Of a stretch of DNA of 64,000 nt, positions 1-8,026 are shown one piece after another; within the stretch, counting starts at the first letter, position 1; the number at the start of each line of letters is the position of its first letter. The translations under genes were made by a program, and so were the position numbers. The stretch covers positions 1,056,323 through 1,120,322 of the forward strand of contig NZ_CP104202.1 in the NCBI RefSeq assembly GCF_025244685.1. Direction: 5' to 3'. The notes under the pieces were generated by a model. The model had not been told where the DNA came from, ran no database searches, and saw nothing but the letters and a program-made list of their open reading frames with translations. The stretch is from Chlorobaculum sp. MV4-Y. Its GTDB lineage: Bacteria; Bacteroidota; Chlorobiia; Chlorobiales; Chlorobiaceae.

Positions 1-730
1 ACAGTCCATTGAAGATGTTGCTGCCCAAAACCGTGCCGAGACTGATCTCGTCGTGCCCTTTGATTTTGGAGAAAATAATGGATGCAAGCTCCGGAACGGT
101 TGTTCCCAATGCCACGAAGGTCGAGCCGATGATGAAGTCGTCAACGCCGAAATCCCTGGCGATGCCGGCTGCGGAAAAGACAATCAGCTTTCCGGCAATG
201 ATGAGCAGCATCATGCCGGAGATCGCTAAAATCCAGTACATCGCACTTCCTTTTCTTTTCGACCCGCCGCTCTTGTGCCGTCTGTGGTGAAGCGCCTGCA
301 TGACAACCGAATAAAGCCATGTCGCGAAGATGCCAAGCAAGAAGACTCCTTCGAGCCGGTTGAGCGTATTGTCAATCAAGAAAATTCCGGTCAAAACCGG
401 CGCGATGATGGCTATCCTCACATCGCGCTTCAACGTTTCAGCTGCAACAGGAATGCCGGATATGAGCAGAGCGATGCCGAGAACAAGCGATATATTGATG
501 ATGTTGCTGCCAAGCGCGTTACCCAGAGATATCTGCGACTTACCGGCAAGTCCCGAGTTGACCGCCACGGAGAGTTCCGGGCTCGATGTCGCGAAGGCGG
601 CAACCGTTACGCCGATAATTCCCGGCGGAATGCGCAGGGCGGTTGCTATGCCGACCGAGCCCCGGACGAAAAACTCTCCTCCGGTCGCAGCACAGGCAAT
701 GCCGGCCAGCAAGAAAAGATAGTCACTCAT
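1..730 (-). CDS. CaCA-family sodium/calcium antiporter, 3' part cut by window edge
   Basis: Inner-membrane cation exchanger of the CaCA (YrbG/CaxA) family, which exports Ca2+ in exchange for Na+ or H+. Reading from the ATG at 730 leftward, the frame stays open to the window edge (at least 243 residues). The first alpha repeat carries ATSSPELSVA followed by LGNALGSNIIN; the second carries LGTTVPELAS followed by LGTVLGSNIFNG, just before the cut. These duplicated acidic, Asn-containing motifs define the family. A central cytosolic loop rich in His, Arg and Lys (HHRRHKSGGSKRKG) separates the two halves. The remaining C-terminal membrane segments lie outside the window. The exported ion is a family-level inference. 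Confidence 0.88.
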   Translation of the reverse strand, partial: MSDYLFLLAGIACAATGGEFFVRGSVGIATALRIPPGIIGVTVAAFATSSPELSVAVNSGLAGKSQISLGNALGSNIINISLVLGIALLISGIPVAAETLKRDVRIAIIAPVLTGIFLIDNTLNRLEGVFLLGIFATWLYSVVMQALHHRRHKSGGSKRKGSAMYWILAISGMMLLIIAGKLIVFSAAGIARDFGVDDFIIGSTFVALGTTVPELASIIFSKIKGHDEISLGTVLGSNIFNGL

Positions 731-800
731 GTTTCATCTTCCTCCTGCCTGATCGGGTCATGACAGGCAAAGGTCAAAGTACCGACAAACAGCCCAGCGG

Positions 801-1535
801 TTAATTGGGGTTGCCGACAACGGCAATATCGACCGACTGGCCAAACTGAACCATCGCGTTTGCCGATGGCTTCTGGGAGACAACCGTGCCGGGGACCAGA
901 AGATCAGAGTTTTCATAACTGATCTTCCCCAACAATAGGCCGTCTCTGACAATAACACTTCTTGCCTGATCGACCGACATACCGAGCACATCGGGCACGA
1001 TGACAAGCCGCATACCTGTCGGCTCCTGCTCGAGTTTGCCGACAATGAACGACACCTGGCTGCCGGACTTGAGCACCACATCGGGCGGTATGGACTGGCT
1101 GAGCACCCTGCCGTCCTGATCGGAATCGGAAACAACCTGCGTCTGGACCTCGGCGACGACCATTCCAAGCCGTTCGAGTTCCGTGCGCGCTTCCGCTTCA
1201 GTACGACCGACCAGATCCGGAACGGGATAGCTGGGCTTGTCCAAACGGTTAAGCACCAGAGTGATACTGCGTCCCGGCTTGACTATCGAACCGGGCTCGG
1301 GCACCTGATCGATGACCCGATCTGGAGGGACATCGGGCAAATAGCGCACATTATAACTCTTCATTGCATTCAAACCCGCCTTGCGCAATTCCCAGTTGGC
1401 AGCCTCATAGGTCATGTTCGTGACATTCGGAACAGTGGTCTGCGAGCCGCTTTCAGTATAGTACGGCAACAGGAATCTATCGACGGCGACAATGGCGATA
1501 ATAAACAGGAACAGAAATATCAGTACTTTTTTCAT
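801..1535 (-). CDS. Membrane-anchored protein with three PASTA domains
   Basis: A 244-residue protein with one N-terminal signal anchor (about residues 4-22, LIFLFLFIIAIVAV) followed by three consecutive PASTA repeats at about 34-100, 103-172 and 178-243. Each repeat starts with a VPnv/VPDLvG/VPDVLG motif and ends in a VxxxQ-P-x(3)-G stretch. PASTA domains bind peptidoglycan fragments or beta-lactams and normally sit on Ser/Thr kinases or PBPs; here neither enzyme is attached, so the protein is an exported PASTA-only protein. It lies 43 bp downstream of the prenyl synthase gene on the same strand and may be cotranscribed. The role in wall sensing is inferred. Confidence 0.85.
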   Translation of the reverse strand: MKKVLIFLFLFIIAIVAVDRFLLPYYTESGSQTTVPNVTNMTYEAANWELRKAGLNAMKSYNVRYLPDVPPDRVIDQVPEPGSIVKPGRSITLVLNRLDKPSYPVPDLVGRTEAEARTELERLGMVVAEVQTQVVSDSDQDGRVLSQSIPPDVVLKSGSQVSFIVGKLEQEPTGMRLVIVPDVLGMSVDQARSVIVRDGLLLGKISYENSDLLVPGTVVSQKPSANAMVQFGQSVDIAVVGNPN

Positions 1536-1578
1536 CTTGGCTGACCGGTCTGAAAATGCTGGATTGGCGTTGGTTGAT

Positions 1579-2556
1579 TCAGTGCTGCCGCTTCATGACG
1601 AAATCGACAAGGAGCTGGAGGGAGCGTTTGGCATCGCTTTCGGGAAAACGGGCGAGCGACTCGACCGCTTTTGCGGCAAAGCCTTCGGCAACCTCGGCGG
1701 CGTAATCCAGCCCGCCCTTGCGGGTGACGAACTCGATCACTTCGCCGCTCCTGACCGAACGCTTCCGGGAGCTTTTCAGGATCGACTTGATCTTGTTCTG
1801 CTCCGATTTGTCCGATTGACGAAGAGCGTAGATCAGCGGAAGAGTAATCTTGCGATCCTTGATATCGATGCCGAGCTGCTTGCCGGTTTTTTTGGAGTCC
1901 CCGGTATAGTCGAGCAAGTCGTCCCTGATCTGGAAAGCGAGGCCGAGAAATTCGCCATAGCTTTTCAGGTTGGCGATCTTGTCTTCGGAGTCGGTGGAGC
2001 TGGCCGCGCCGATGGCGCACGAGGTAGCAATGAGCGAGCCGGTTTTGTCGGCAATGACACTCAGGTAATCCTCCTCGGTGATATCAAGGCTTCTGGTTTT
2101 CTGGATCTGGAGAATCTCCCCCTCGCTCATGCGGCGAACCGCCTCCGATACCAGATGCAGCGACCGGTAATCCTTGTTTTCGAGGGAGTAGAGCAGACCC
2201 TTGGAGAGCAGATAGTCACCGATCAGCACTGATATCTTGTTTTTCCACAGAGCGTTGATCGAGGGAATGCCTCGGCGCATTTCGGCGCCGTCCACCACGT
2301 CGTCGTGAATCAGCGTAGCCGAGTGCAGCAGCTCCACCATGATCGCCCCACGATAGGTGACGTCGTGAACACCGCCGCACGCCTTGGCCGCAAGAATCAC
2401 CAGCGTCGGCCTGATCTGCTTGCCCTGCTGCCGGAGCACATAGCGCGTAACCTTGTCAACCAGGCTGTTGCTTGAATGAAGCACCGTTTTGTAGCGCTCC
2501 TGGAACTGTTTCAGCTCTTCCGTAACGGAAGATGTTACCACATTGATATCCACCAC
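1579..2556 (-). CDS. Trans-polyprenyl (octaprenyl-type) diphosphate synthase
   Basis: A 325-residue all-helical isoprenyl diphosphate synthase that condenses IPP with allylic diphosphates to make the long side chain of quinones. The first Asp-rich motif is LIHDDVVDGAEMRRG (residues about 82-96) and the second is QIRDDLLDYTGD (about 211-222); GKQIRP near residue 45 is the usual IPP-binding motif. The residues before the first motif are small (HSATL), as in medium- and long-chain enzymes. In green sulfur bacteria this family would supply menaquinone or chlorobiumquinone chains. Chain length cannot be read from sequence. It is transcribed divergently from tatC and ahead of the PASTA gene. Confidence 0.9.
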   Translation of the reverse strand: MVDINVVTSSVTEELKQFQERYKTVLHSSNSLVDKVTRYVLRQQGKQIRPTLVILAAKACGGVHDVTYRGAIMVELLHSATLIHDDVVDGAEMRRGIPSINALWKNKISVLIGDYLLSKGLLYSLENKDYRSLHLVSEAVRRMSEGEILQIQKTRSLDITEEDYLSVIADKTGSLIATSCAIGAASSTDSEDKIANLKSYGEFLGLAFQIRDDLLDYTGDSKKTGKQLGIDIKDRKITLPLIYALRQSDKSEQNKIKSILKSSRKRSVRSGEVIEFVTRKGGLDYAAEVAEGFAAKAVESLARFPESDAKRSLQLLVDFVMKRQH

Positions 2557-2861
2557 CTGATCCTCTGTGCTTGGGTGTGCACCGTCAATTGCCCGGCGCG
2601 ATTGCGCTTACGTTCAAAACCGTGAGAAGTTATCGATATTTCCATGATTGAGCAAATCGGCATCCCATGCCCCTCCTTTACAGCTCTTTCAGGCGAAGAT
2701 TTACAGCTAAAAAAACATTTGCGCACAAGAACGATCTTTGTTACTATGAAACGGATTACAGGCTCTCAAGGCACCCAACGCCACACATTGCCCGGCATCC
2801 TCCTGAATTTTTCCGAAACCCTGGCCGCACCTCGCAAAGCGACCCGGCTCCGTACTTCGAC
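2557..2861. other. Divergent intergenic region between prenyl synthase and tatC
   Basis: This 305-bp gap separates two genes pointing away from each other, so it must hold promoters for both. No convincing gene is visible. I could not pick a clear -35/-10 pair for either side. The tatC frame stays open upstream to about 2667, but the peptide it would encode is not TatC-like, so I left it outside the gene. Confidence 0.4.
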
Positions 2862-3860
2862 ATGAGCAACGAAAACGAACCAACCATACCGCCAGCGGAC
2901 GGCAAAGGGACCGGCGCGGAGACCGGAAATGATCAAGAGCCAGCCCTTCCAGCTGTACCCGAAAAGGAAGAACAGGAGGAGTTGAAAAACGAGAAAAGTC
3001 TGGATTTTCCTGAAGACGACTTCAAAGCGCCGGAAAAGGCCCCAAGCGAAATAGCGGATTCAACCACCCAGGTTAAAACAGAAACGGCAGCGCCGGAAGA
3101 GGGGGCCGAACCGGAAGAAGGCATGAGCTTCCTCGATCATCTCGAAGAGCTTCGCTGGAGGCTCATCAGGGCTGTTATCGCATTTGCTGTAGCGGCCATC
3201 GTTACCGCATTCTTTTCAGACTTCCTCGTCAACCAGGTACTCATCAGACCACTAAAAGAGAGTGGCCCGAACATTCATCTGCAGAACCTTGTACCCTACG
3301 GCCAGATTTCACTCTACCTGCAAGTGATTGTTTTTGCGGCATTCGTGCTCGCGTTCCCCTTTCTGGTCTGGCAGATATGGCAATTCGTCGAACCCGGCCT
3401 GCATGAAACTGAAAAAGCAGCCAGCCGTTTTATCATTTTCTTCATTTCGATCTGCTTCTTCTCGGGCATCGCTTTCGGTTACTTTGTCTTCCTGCCAATC
3501 TCACTGAAATTCTTTGCGGGATTCGGCTCCGAACTCATCGCCAACAACATCGCCGTCCAGGACTACATCAGTTTCTTCATGGGCACCCTGCTGACAACCG
3601 GTCTGGTCTTCGAGCTCCCCTTCATATCCTATGTGCTCTCGAAAATCGGTTTGCTGACCCCGGCCTTTATGCGCTTCTACCGTCGCCATGCGGTCGTAAC
3701 ATTGCTGGTCATCGCCGCCATCGTCACTCCGTCAACCGATATGGTCACGCAGGCAGTCATCGCCATTCCGATGATCGTGCTGTACGAAATCAGCATCTAC
3801 ATTTCAGCCGGTGTACAGAAAAAGCGCAACAAGAAGATGATGGAGGAAGGCGCGGCATGA
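2862..3860 (+). CDS. tatC: Sec-independent protein translocase TatC with acidic N-terminal extension
   Basis: TatC is the twin-arginine signal receptor of the Tat pathway in the inner membrane. The core begins with MSFLDHLEELRWRL (from residue 88), the invariant N-terminal TatC signature, and continues with six membrane segments, including the conserved FxxFEPGLH-like stretch (QFVEPGLHETE) and the FELPFISYVLSKIGLL segment. Total length is 332 residues, about 85 more than a standard TatC, because of a hydrophilic Asp/Glu-rich leader. I chose the ATG at 2862 (MSNENEPT); the ATG at 3123 would give a conventional TatC. The final TGA overlaps the start of the esterase gene (ATGA), which suggests translational coupling. 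Confidence 0.9.
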   Translation: MSNENEPTIPPADGKGTGAETGNDQEPALPAVPEKEEQEELKNEKSLDFPEDDFKAPEKAPSEIADSTTQVKTETAAPEEGAEPEEGMSFLDHLEELRWRLIRAVIAFAVAAIVTAFFSDFLVNQVLIRPLKESGPNIHLQNLVPYGQISLYLQVIVFAAFVLAFPFLVWQIWQFVEPGLHETEKAASRFIIFFISICFFSGIAFGYFVFLPISLKFFAGFGSELIANNIAVQDYISFFMGTLLTTGLVFELPFISYVLSKIGLLTPAFMRFYRRHAVVTLLVIAAIVTPSTDMVTQAVIAIPMIVLYEISIYISAGVQKKRNKKMMEEGAA

Positions 3861-4879
3861 TCTGCGACGATGCCCGCCCGAACGTCGTGTTCGAGACCAT
3901 CGAAAGTTCGTTACTGAAAGGCAATCCGCTTGGAGACCCATCTCTGCGCCACGTGCCGGTTTACCTGCCGCCATCCTACGACGGAACAGAACGCTTTCCG
4001 GTGATCTATCTGCTTGCGGGATTCGCCTCGACAGGCATGAGCTTTCTGAACTATGGTTTTGGTCGTCAGACCCTGCCGGAGATGATCGACGCGATGATCC
4101 GGCGCGGCGAGATGCCGAAAGTCATTGTCGTCATGCCGGACTGCATGACCCGCTACGGCGGATCGCAATATGTCGATTCAACGGCCACCGGGCCTTACGA
4201 GACCTATCTGACCAGGGAGCTGATCCCGCACATTGACCGCAAATTCCGCACGCTCACGGAAGCGACGCACCGGGCTGTCGTCGGTAAATCGTCGGGAGGA
4301 TTCGGCGCACTGAGACTCGGTATGAGGCATCCGAAGCTGTTTGCGGCGGTGGGCTGCCACAGCGGCGACATGGATTTCGATCTCTGCTACCGCCCAAACT
4401 TCCCTGTTGCAGCACGCGCTCTCGAAAAATACGGCGGCAGCCTCCCAGCCTTTTTCACTCGCTGGGAATCGCTCGACAAAAAGCCGCGCGGTGAGTTCGC
4501 CCTGCTCGACATCATGGCGATGGCCGCCTGCTACTCCCCCAACCCTTCGCTACCGCCCCCCGGAAACATGAAGCTTCCCTTCGAGCAACACACCTGCCAG
4601 CTCGTTCCGGAGGTCTGGGAACAGTGGAAAAGCTTCGACCCGCTGACGATGCTCAACGAGGCAAAGTACCAGGATTCCCTCGGCTCGCTCCGAACGCTCT
4701 TTCTCGACTGCGGGTCGCAGGACGAGTACAACCTCCAGTTCGGCCACCGGCGCTTTTCGGCGAGGGCTACCGAAATCGGCATAGCGCACCGCTACGAAGA
4801 GTTCCCCGACACCCACACCGACACCTCCTACCGCTACCGGGCCTCACTGCCGCTCCTCGCCGAAGCGATTTCCGGGTGA
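3857..4879 (+). CDS. Esterase-D/antigen-85-type alpha/beta hydrolase
   Basis: A 340-residue hydrolase of the putative esterase family (esterase D, antigen 85, enterochelin esterase fold). Visible features are the oxyanion-hole strand FPVIYLLAGFAS, the nucleophile elbow VGKSSGGFGA (Ser at about 144), a candidate acid in DCGSQDEYN and a candidate base in DTHTDTSY near the C-terminus. No signal peptide is evident, so it is probably cytoplasmic. Its start overlaps the tatC stop by 4 bp, so the two are one transcription unit, but there is no obvious functional link. The natural ester is unknown. Confidence 0.75.
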   Translation: MICDDARPNVVFETIESSLLKGNPLGDPSLRHVPVYLPPSYDGTERFPVIYLLAGFASTGMSFLNYGFGRQTLPEMIDAMIRRGEMPKVIVVMPDCMTRYGGSQYVDSTATGPYETYLTRELIPHIDRKFRTLTEATHRAVVGKSSGGFGALRLGMRHPKLFAAVGCHSGDMDFDLCYRPNFPVAARALEKYGGSLPAFFTRWESLDKKPRGEFALLDIMAMAACYSPNPSLPPPGNMKLPFEQHTCQLVPEVWEQWKSFDPLTMLNEAKYQDSLGSLRTLFLDCGSQDEYNLQFGHRRFSARATEIGIAHRYEEFPDTHTDTSYRYRASLPLLAEAISG

Positions 4880-4882
4880 AGA

Positions 4883-5128
4883 GGGTTTTATTACTCCGGC
4901 AACAAAAAATCGAAATCTTCTCTAAAAGAAGAGATTGGGCTAAAGCCCTGGCTTTTTTGTCTTATCCATAAACCCCGGACTAAAGTCCGGGGCAATTGTT
5001 TAAGAGTTTTATTTGCCGAAGTAATAACCCGACGAACATTCATTCTTACATTGCCGTTCTGTTGCCCCGGACTTCAGTCCGGGGAACGCAGGTAAAACAA
5101 AACCGAAAAGGGCTTTAGCCCAATCTCT
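4883..5128. repeat. Nested inverted-repeat element with two palindromes
   Basis: The gap between the esterase gene and coaE is occupied by a structured element. An exact 19-bp inverted pair sits at 4930-4948 and 5110-5128 (GGGCTAAAGCCC core). Inside are two 20-bp palindromes, CCCCGGACTAAAGTCCGGGG at 4973-4992 and CCCCGGACTTCAGTCCGGGG at 5065-5084. A further imperfect inverted pair at 4883-4902 and 5013-5030 shares TTACTnCGGCAA. The arrangement resembles a REP/BIME-like mobile intergenic repeat. It may also act as a bidirectional terminator between these convergent genes. Confidence 0.75.
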
Positions 5129-5158
5129 CGCTGTGGCGGTTTTTGCGATCTATTGCTC

Positions 5159-5800
5159 TCATGAACCGTACTCTGAATCGACGATACTTTCAAGGCTCTG
5201 GTAGATCTGCTCGACCTGCGAGCGCAACTCGTCGAGGGTGCCGTCGTTGAAAATCACGTAGTGCGCCCGCTCGATAAGCTTCTCCTGCGGCCACTGCGCC
5301 TGCATCCGCTTGCGAGCCTCCTCGCGATCGAGACCACGAGCGACGACGCGAGCGAGCCGAAGACCGTCGTTTGCCGCCACCACGATGATGCGGTCGAGAT
5401 CGCGATCCGCACCCGCCTCGAACAGAATGGCCGCCTCCTTGCAGAGAATCCGTTTGTCTTCACGGGCGCAACGCTTCACTTCGTTGACAAAGGCTTTACG
5501 GACCTTCGGATGGATAAGCCGATTGAGGGCAGCAAGCTTTTCCGGCTCGGAAAAGACAATCGCAGCAATGGCTTTGCGGTCAATGAGAAGTTTGCCTGAT
5601 GCATCGCGCGAGTAGACATCCGGGCCAAAAAGTTTTTCAATCCCCCCGATTACCTCGGGATCCTCGACTTGCAGTTCTTTGGCAATCCGGTCAGCCTCGA
5701 ACAGCTCGCATCCCATTTCGGCAAGCATGGCGCACACCGTGCTCTTGCCGCTCCCGATGCCGCCGGTCACCCCGACGAGCAATGGCAGTCGCTCCATCAT
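5159..5800 (-). CDS. coaE: Dephospho-CoA kinase
   Basis: CoaE performs the last step of coenzyme A synthesis, ATP-dependent 3'-phosphorylation of dephospho-CoA in the cytosol. The 213-residue protein has the family length. It starts with the P-loop VTGGIGSGKST (about residues 9-19), followed by the conserved ELFEADRIAKEL dephospho-CoA-binding segment. LNRLIHPKVR and ILCKEAAILFEAGADRDLDRII complete the CoaE pattern. The start codon overlaps the stop of the upstream lipoprotein gene by 4 bp (5797-5800), so the two are coupled. Confidence 0.95.
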   Translation of the reverse strand: MMERLPLLVGVTGGIGSGKSTVCAMLAEMGCELFEADRIAKELQVEDPEVIGGIEKLFGPDVYSRDASGKLLIDRKAIAAIVFSEPEKLAALNRLIHPKVRKAFVNEVKRCAREDKRILCKEAAILFEAGADRDLDRIIVVAANDGLRLARVVARGLDREEARKRMQAQWPQEKLIERAHYVIFNDGTLDELRSQVEQIYQSLESIVDSEYGS

Positions 5801-6162
5801 TTACTCCTTTTTTGATCGAGGTTGCGACGCACCTCCAGCAACACTTTGCGCCAAAGCTCGGGATTGCGCGAATAAGCGTCCAGCCTCGCGTCAAAGGTTT
5901 TCTGGTCGAGTTTGTGCCGAACGAACAGTGTATCGAGTCCCGCCGGAGTCAGGTCGGTCAAGGGGGCCGCATTACCCTTGCCCGTCACTCCGGAACGGGC
6001 AAGATAATCGGCATAAAACGCAGCGAAATGAAGGTCGTCTGCGCTGAGCTTATCCTGGCGCTGCAAGCTGCAACCAGCCATAAGAAGCCCAAAGAGTGCG
6101 ATGAAACACAAACGCCCAAACAGCGCAAGTCCCTTATGTATCAATGTAAAATTGAGATTCAA
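5797..6162 (-). CDS. Small lipoprotein, DUF4296-like
   Basis: A 121-residue exported lipoprotein. The N-terminal membrane segment (LALFGRLCFIALFGLLMAGC) ends in a lipobox LMAGC with the acylated Cys at about residue 31. The mature part is a short helical domain with the pattern FAAFYADYLARSG ... FDARLDAYSRNPELWRKVLLEVRRNL, which resembles the Bacteroidetes/Chlorobi DUF4296 lipoproteins. No enzymatic motif is present. It lies upstream of coaE and overlaps it by 4 bp. The DUF assignment is from motif resemblance only. Confidence 0.65.
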   Translation of the reverse strand: MNLNFTLIHKGLALFGRLCFIALFGLLMAGCSLQRQDKLSADDLHFAAFYADYLARSGVTGKGNAAPLTDLTPAGLDTLFVRHKLDQKTFDARLDAYSRNPELWRKVLLEVRRNLDQKRSK

Positions 6163-6266
6163 CTGTCGTAAATTATTTTTTGCCCGCTGAAACTAACAAG
6201 GTCAGGAGCCGGGTTAAAGGGTTACTTTCTAACGTAGCCTGCATAACCATAAAAATCAATAGTCAC

Positions 6267-6869
6267 ATGGCATATCAGCAACCTGCTCTTCCTTACGCCG
6301 ACAACGCGCTTGAACCGCACATCTCGGCCAATACCATTGGATTTCACTACGGCAAGCACCATGCAACCTACGTCAAAAACTACAACGGTCTTGTAGAAGG
6401 TACGCCGTATGACGCCATGAGCCTCGAAGAGGTTATTGTTCAGACAGCCAGCGACGCCTCAAAAGTCGGCGTATTCAACAATGGCGCGCAGGCATGGAAC
6501 CACAGTTTCTACTGGAACTGCCTGACTCCGAACGGCGGCGGTGCACCAAGCGGCGAAATCGCTGCGAAGATCGTCAAGGATTTCGGCAGCGTGGACAAAT
6601 TCAAGGAGGAGCTGAAGAACGCCGCCGCAACGCAGTTCGGAAGTGGCTGGGCCTGGCTGGTGCTCGATGGCGGCAAGCTCAAGGTAACCAAAACCGGCAA
6701 CGCGCAGAACCCGATGACCTCCGGCCAGACGCCTCTCCTCTGCATCGACGTCTGGGAACACGCCTACTACCTCGATTACCAGAACCGCCGCCCCGACCAC
6801 GTAGCCGCCGTAATCGAGAACCTGATCAACTGGGATTTTGTCAACAGCAATTACGCTGCAGCGAAATAA
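6267..6869 (+). CDS. sodB: Iron superoxide dismutase
   Basis: A 200-residue cytosolic Fe/Mn superoxide dismutase, close to the Fe-type SodB pattern. Metal ligands can be read as His27 (TIGFHYGKHH), the His of WNHSFYW, and Asp and His of DVWEHAYYLDYQ. AATQFGSGWAWLV and NCLTPNGGG match the Fe-enzyme signature. I chose the ATG at 6267 (MAYQQPALPY), because the longer frame to 6180 adds 29 residues absent from the family. It protects a largely anaerobic organism from oxygen exposure. A strong terminator follows at 6897. Confidence 0.93.
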   Translation: MAYQQPALPYADNALEPHISANTIGFHYGKHHATYVKNYNGLVEGTPYDAMSLEEVIVQTASDASKVGVFNNGAQAWNHSFYWNCLTPNGGGAPSGEIAAKIVKDFGSVDKFKEELKNAAATQFGSGWAWLVLDGGKLKVTKTGNAQNPMTSGQTPLLCIDVWEHAYYLDYQNRRPDHVAAVIENLINWDFVNSNYAAAK

Positions 6870-6896
6870 CCCAACTCCTGGCTTAAACACTCTTGC

Positions 6897-6932
6897 AGAA
6901 AGGCTCCGTTTTCCGGGGCCTTTCTTGCTTTT
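6897..6932 (+). terminator. Rho-independent terminator after sodB
   Basis: A 12-bp stem with one mismatch (AGAAAGGCTCCG paired with CGGGGCCTTTCT) around a TTTT loop lies 28 bp after the sodB stop and is followed by a short T-rich tail. Confidence 0.75.
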
Positions 6933-7002
6933 CGTCAAATGCTGATGGAAGCTATGGATCGAATAATGAACCGTTCTCTCCACATTCAATTCATAATCCT
7001 TT

Positions 7003-7863
7003 TTAAAGCCACGGCAGCCGCTCCACTTCGTCGAGGTTGACCGTCTTCGCTTTGGCTGGCCATTTGAATGTGATGTTAAAATCGGGCGGATTGATGACCC
7101 GTTCATCATAGACTACCTTCAGGCTGCGCGACCCTTCCGGATCATTTTCCCGATAGAGGATCATGTCGATCTCTCGCGGCATCTTCAGCGACTCCTCCCC
7201 CTCTCTGCCCTGCTGTGACTGGTAGTTGGCAAAGTGGAATTCGATGCTCTTGCGTCCCGAATGATCGAAATATGTAACTCCAGCCAACTCCCTTGCCAGT
7301 GGATCGACCACAAGCTCTTTCGTACCGTTACCGGACTTCACGGTAAAACGAACCCGGCCATTGCCCTGCCTGACCGATACAATGTCGCTTGCCGGCTCAG
7401 GTATGTCGGCAATGCCGAAAAGCGTTTCGGTCATCCGGCCAAATCCCGCGTTGACGCCAATGATCTTGCCCATATTCTCGCCGTTGTTGCGTCCGACAAG
7501 CATCCGGTTGTTCAGCATGTCGTTCACAAAGAGCGAGTCCGGGCGAATCAGAAGATCGGCCACAGGCCATCCGAGTATGCCGGCAGTAACGATCATACGG
7601 GCATCTCTCGATTTCTGTATCTGAACCGTGCAGTAGGCCTTCGCCCTGCGCTTCGGCGTTTCAAGGTAGATATCCGCATAGCCATCCAGCGCCTTGACCG
7701 TGCTGGCGTTCGAAACCACCTCTTCATACAGCCCCTTCAGCTCAGGCGTCAGTTTCACCCGTTCAGCGGGCAACTCCGGCTCTCTGGTGACAGTTCTCAT
7801 CTGCGAGCATCCCGCAATCACCAGAAATGCGGTCAGGCACAACCATTTCATCACCGTTTTCAT
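7003..7863 (-). CDS. DUF4292 outer-membrane lipoprotein
   Basis: A 286-residue lipoprotein. I chose the ATG at 7863 (MKTVMKWLCL) because AGAGGAGTG lies just upstream; a further in-frame ATG at 7896 has no clear benefit. The signal sequence ends in the lipobox VIAGC. The mature domain (YADIYLETPKRRAKAYCTVQIQ ... GILGWPVADLLIRPDSLFVND) fits the DUF4292 family, a LolB/LolA-like lipid-binding beta fold found in Bacteroidetes and Chlorobi. It probably sits in the outer membrane. It stands alone, convergent to sodB and divergent from the rRNA methyltransferase gene. Confidence 0.75.
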   Translation of the reverse strand: MKTVMKWLCLTAFLVIAGCSQMRTVTREPELPAERVKLTPELKGLYEEVVSNASTVKALDGYADIYLETPKRRAKAYCTVQIQKSRDARMIVTAGILGWPVADLLIRPDSLFVNDMLNNRMLVGRNNGENMGKIIGVNAGFGRMTETLFGIADIPEPASDIVSVRQGNGRVRFTVKSGNGTKELVVDPLARELAGVTYFDHSGRKSIEFHFANYQSQQGREGEESLKMPREIDMILYRENDPEGSRSLKVVYDERVINPPDFNITFKWPAKAKTVNLDEVERLPWL

Positions 7864-8026
7864 CGACACTCCTCTTTTCATCATCACCTCGTTCATAACC
7901 AGTTAAACGCAACTCCGAAGCACCGTTCCCGGTGAATCTGAATCCCGGTCAAGGTTGATAGCTCCGAAATGTTATTTTAATCAAATGATTTCTCTGTCAA
8001 AACATGAAACCGGGAGTTTTCGATCC

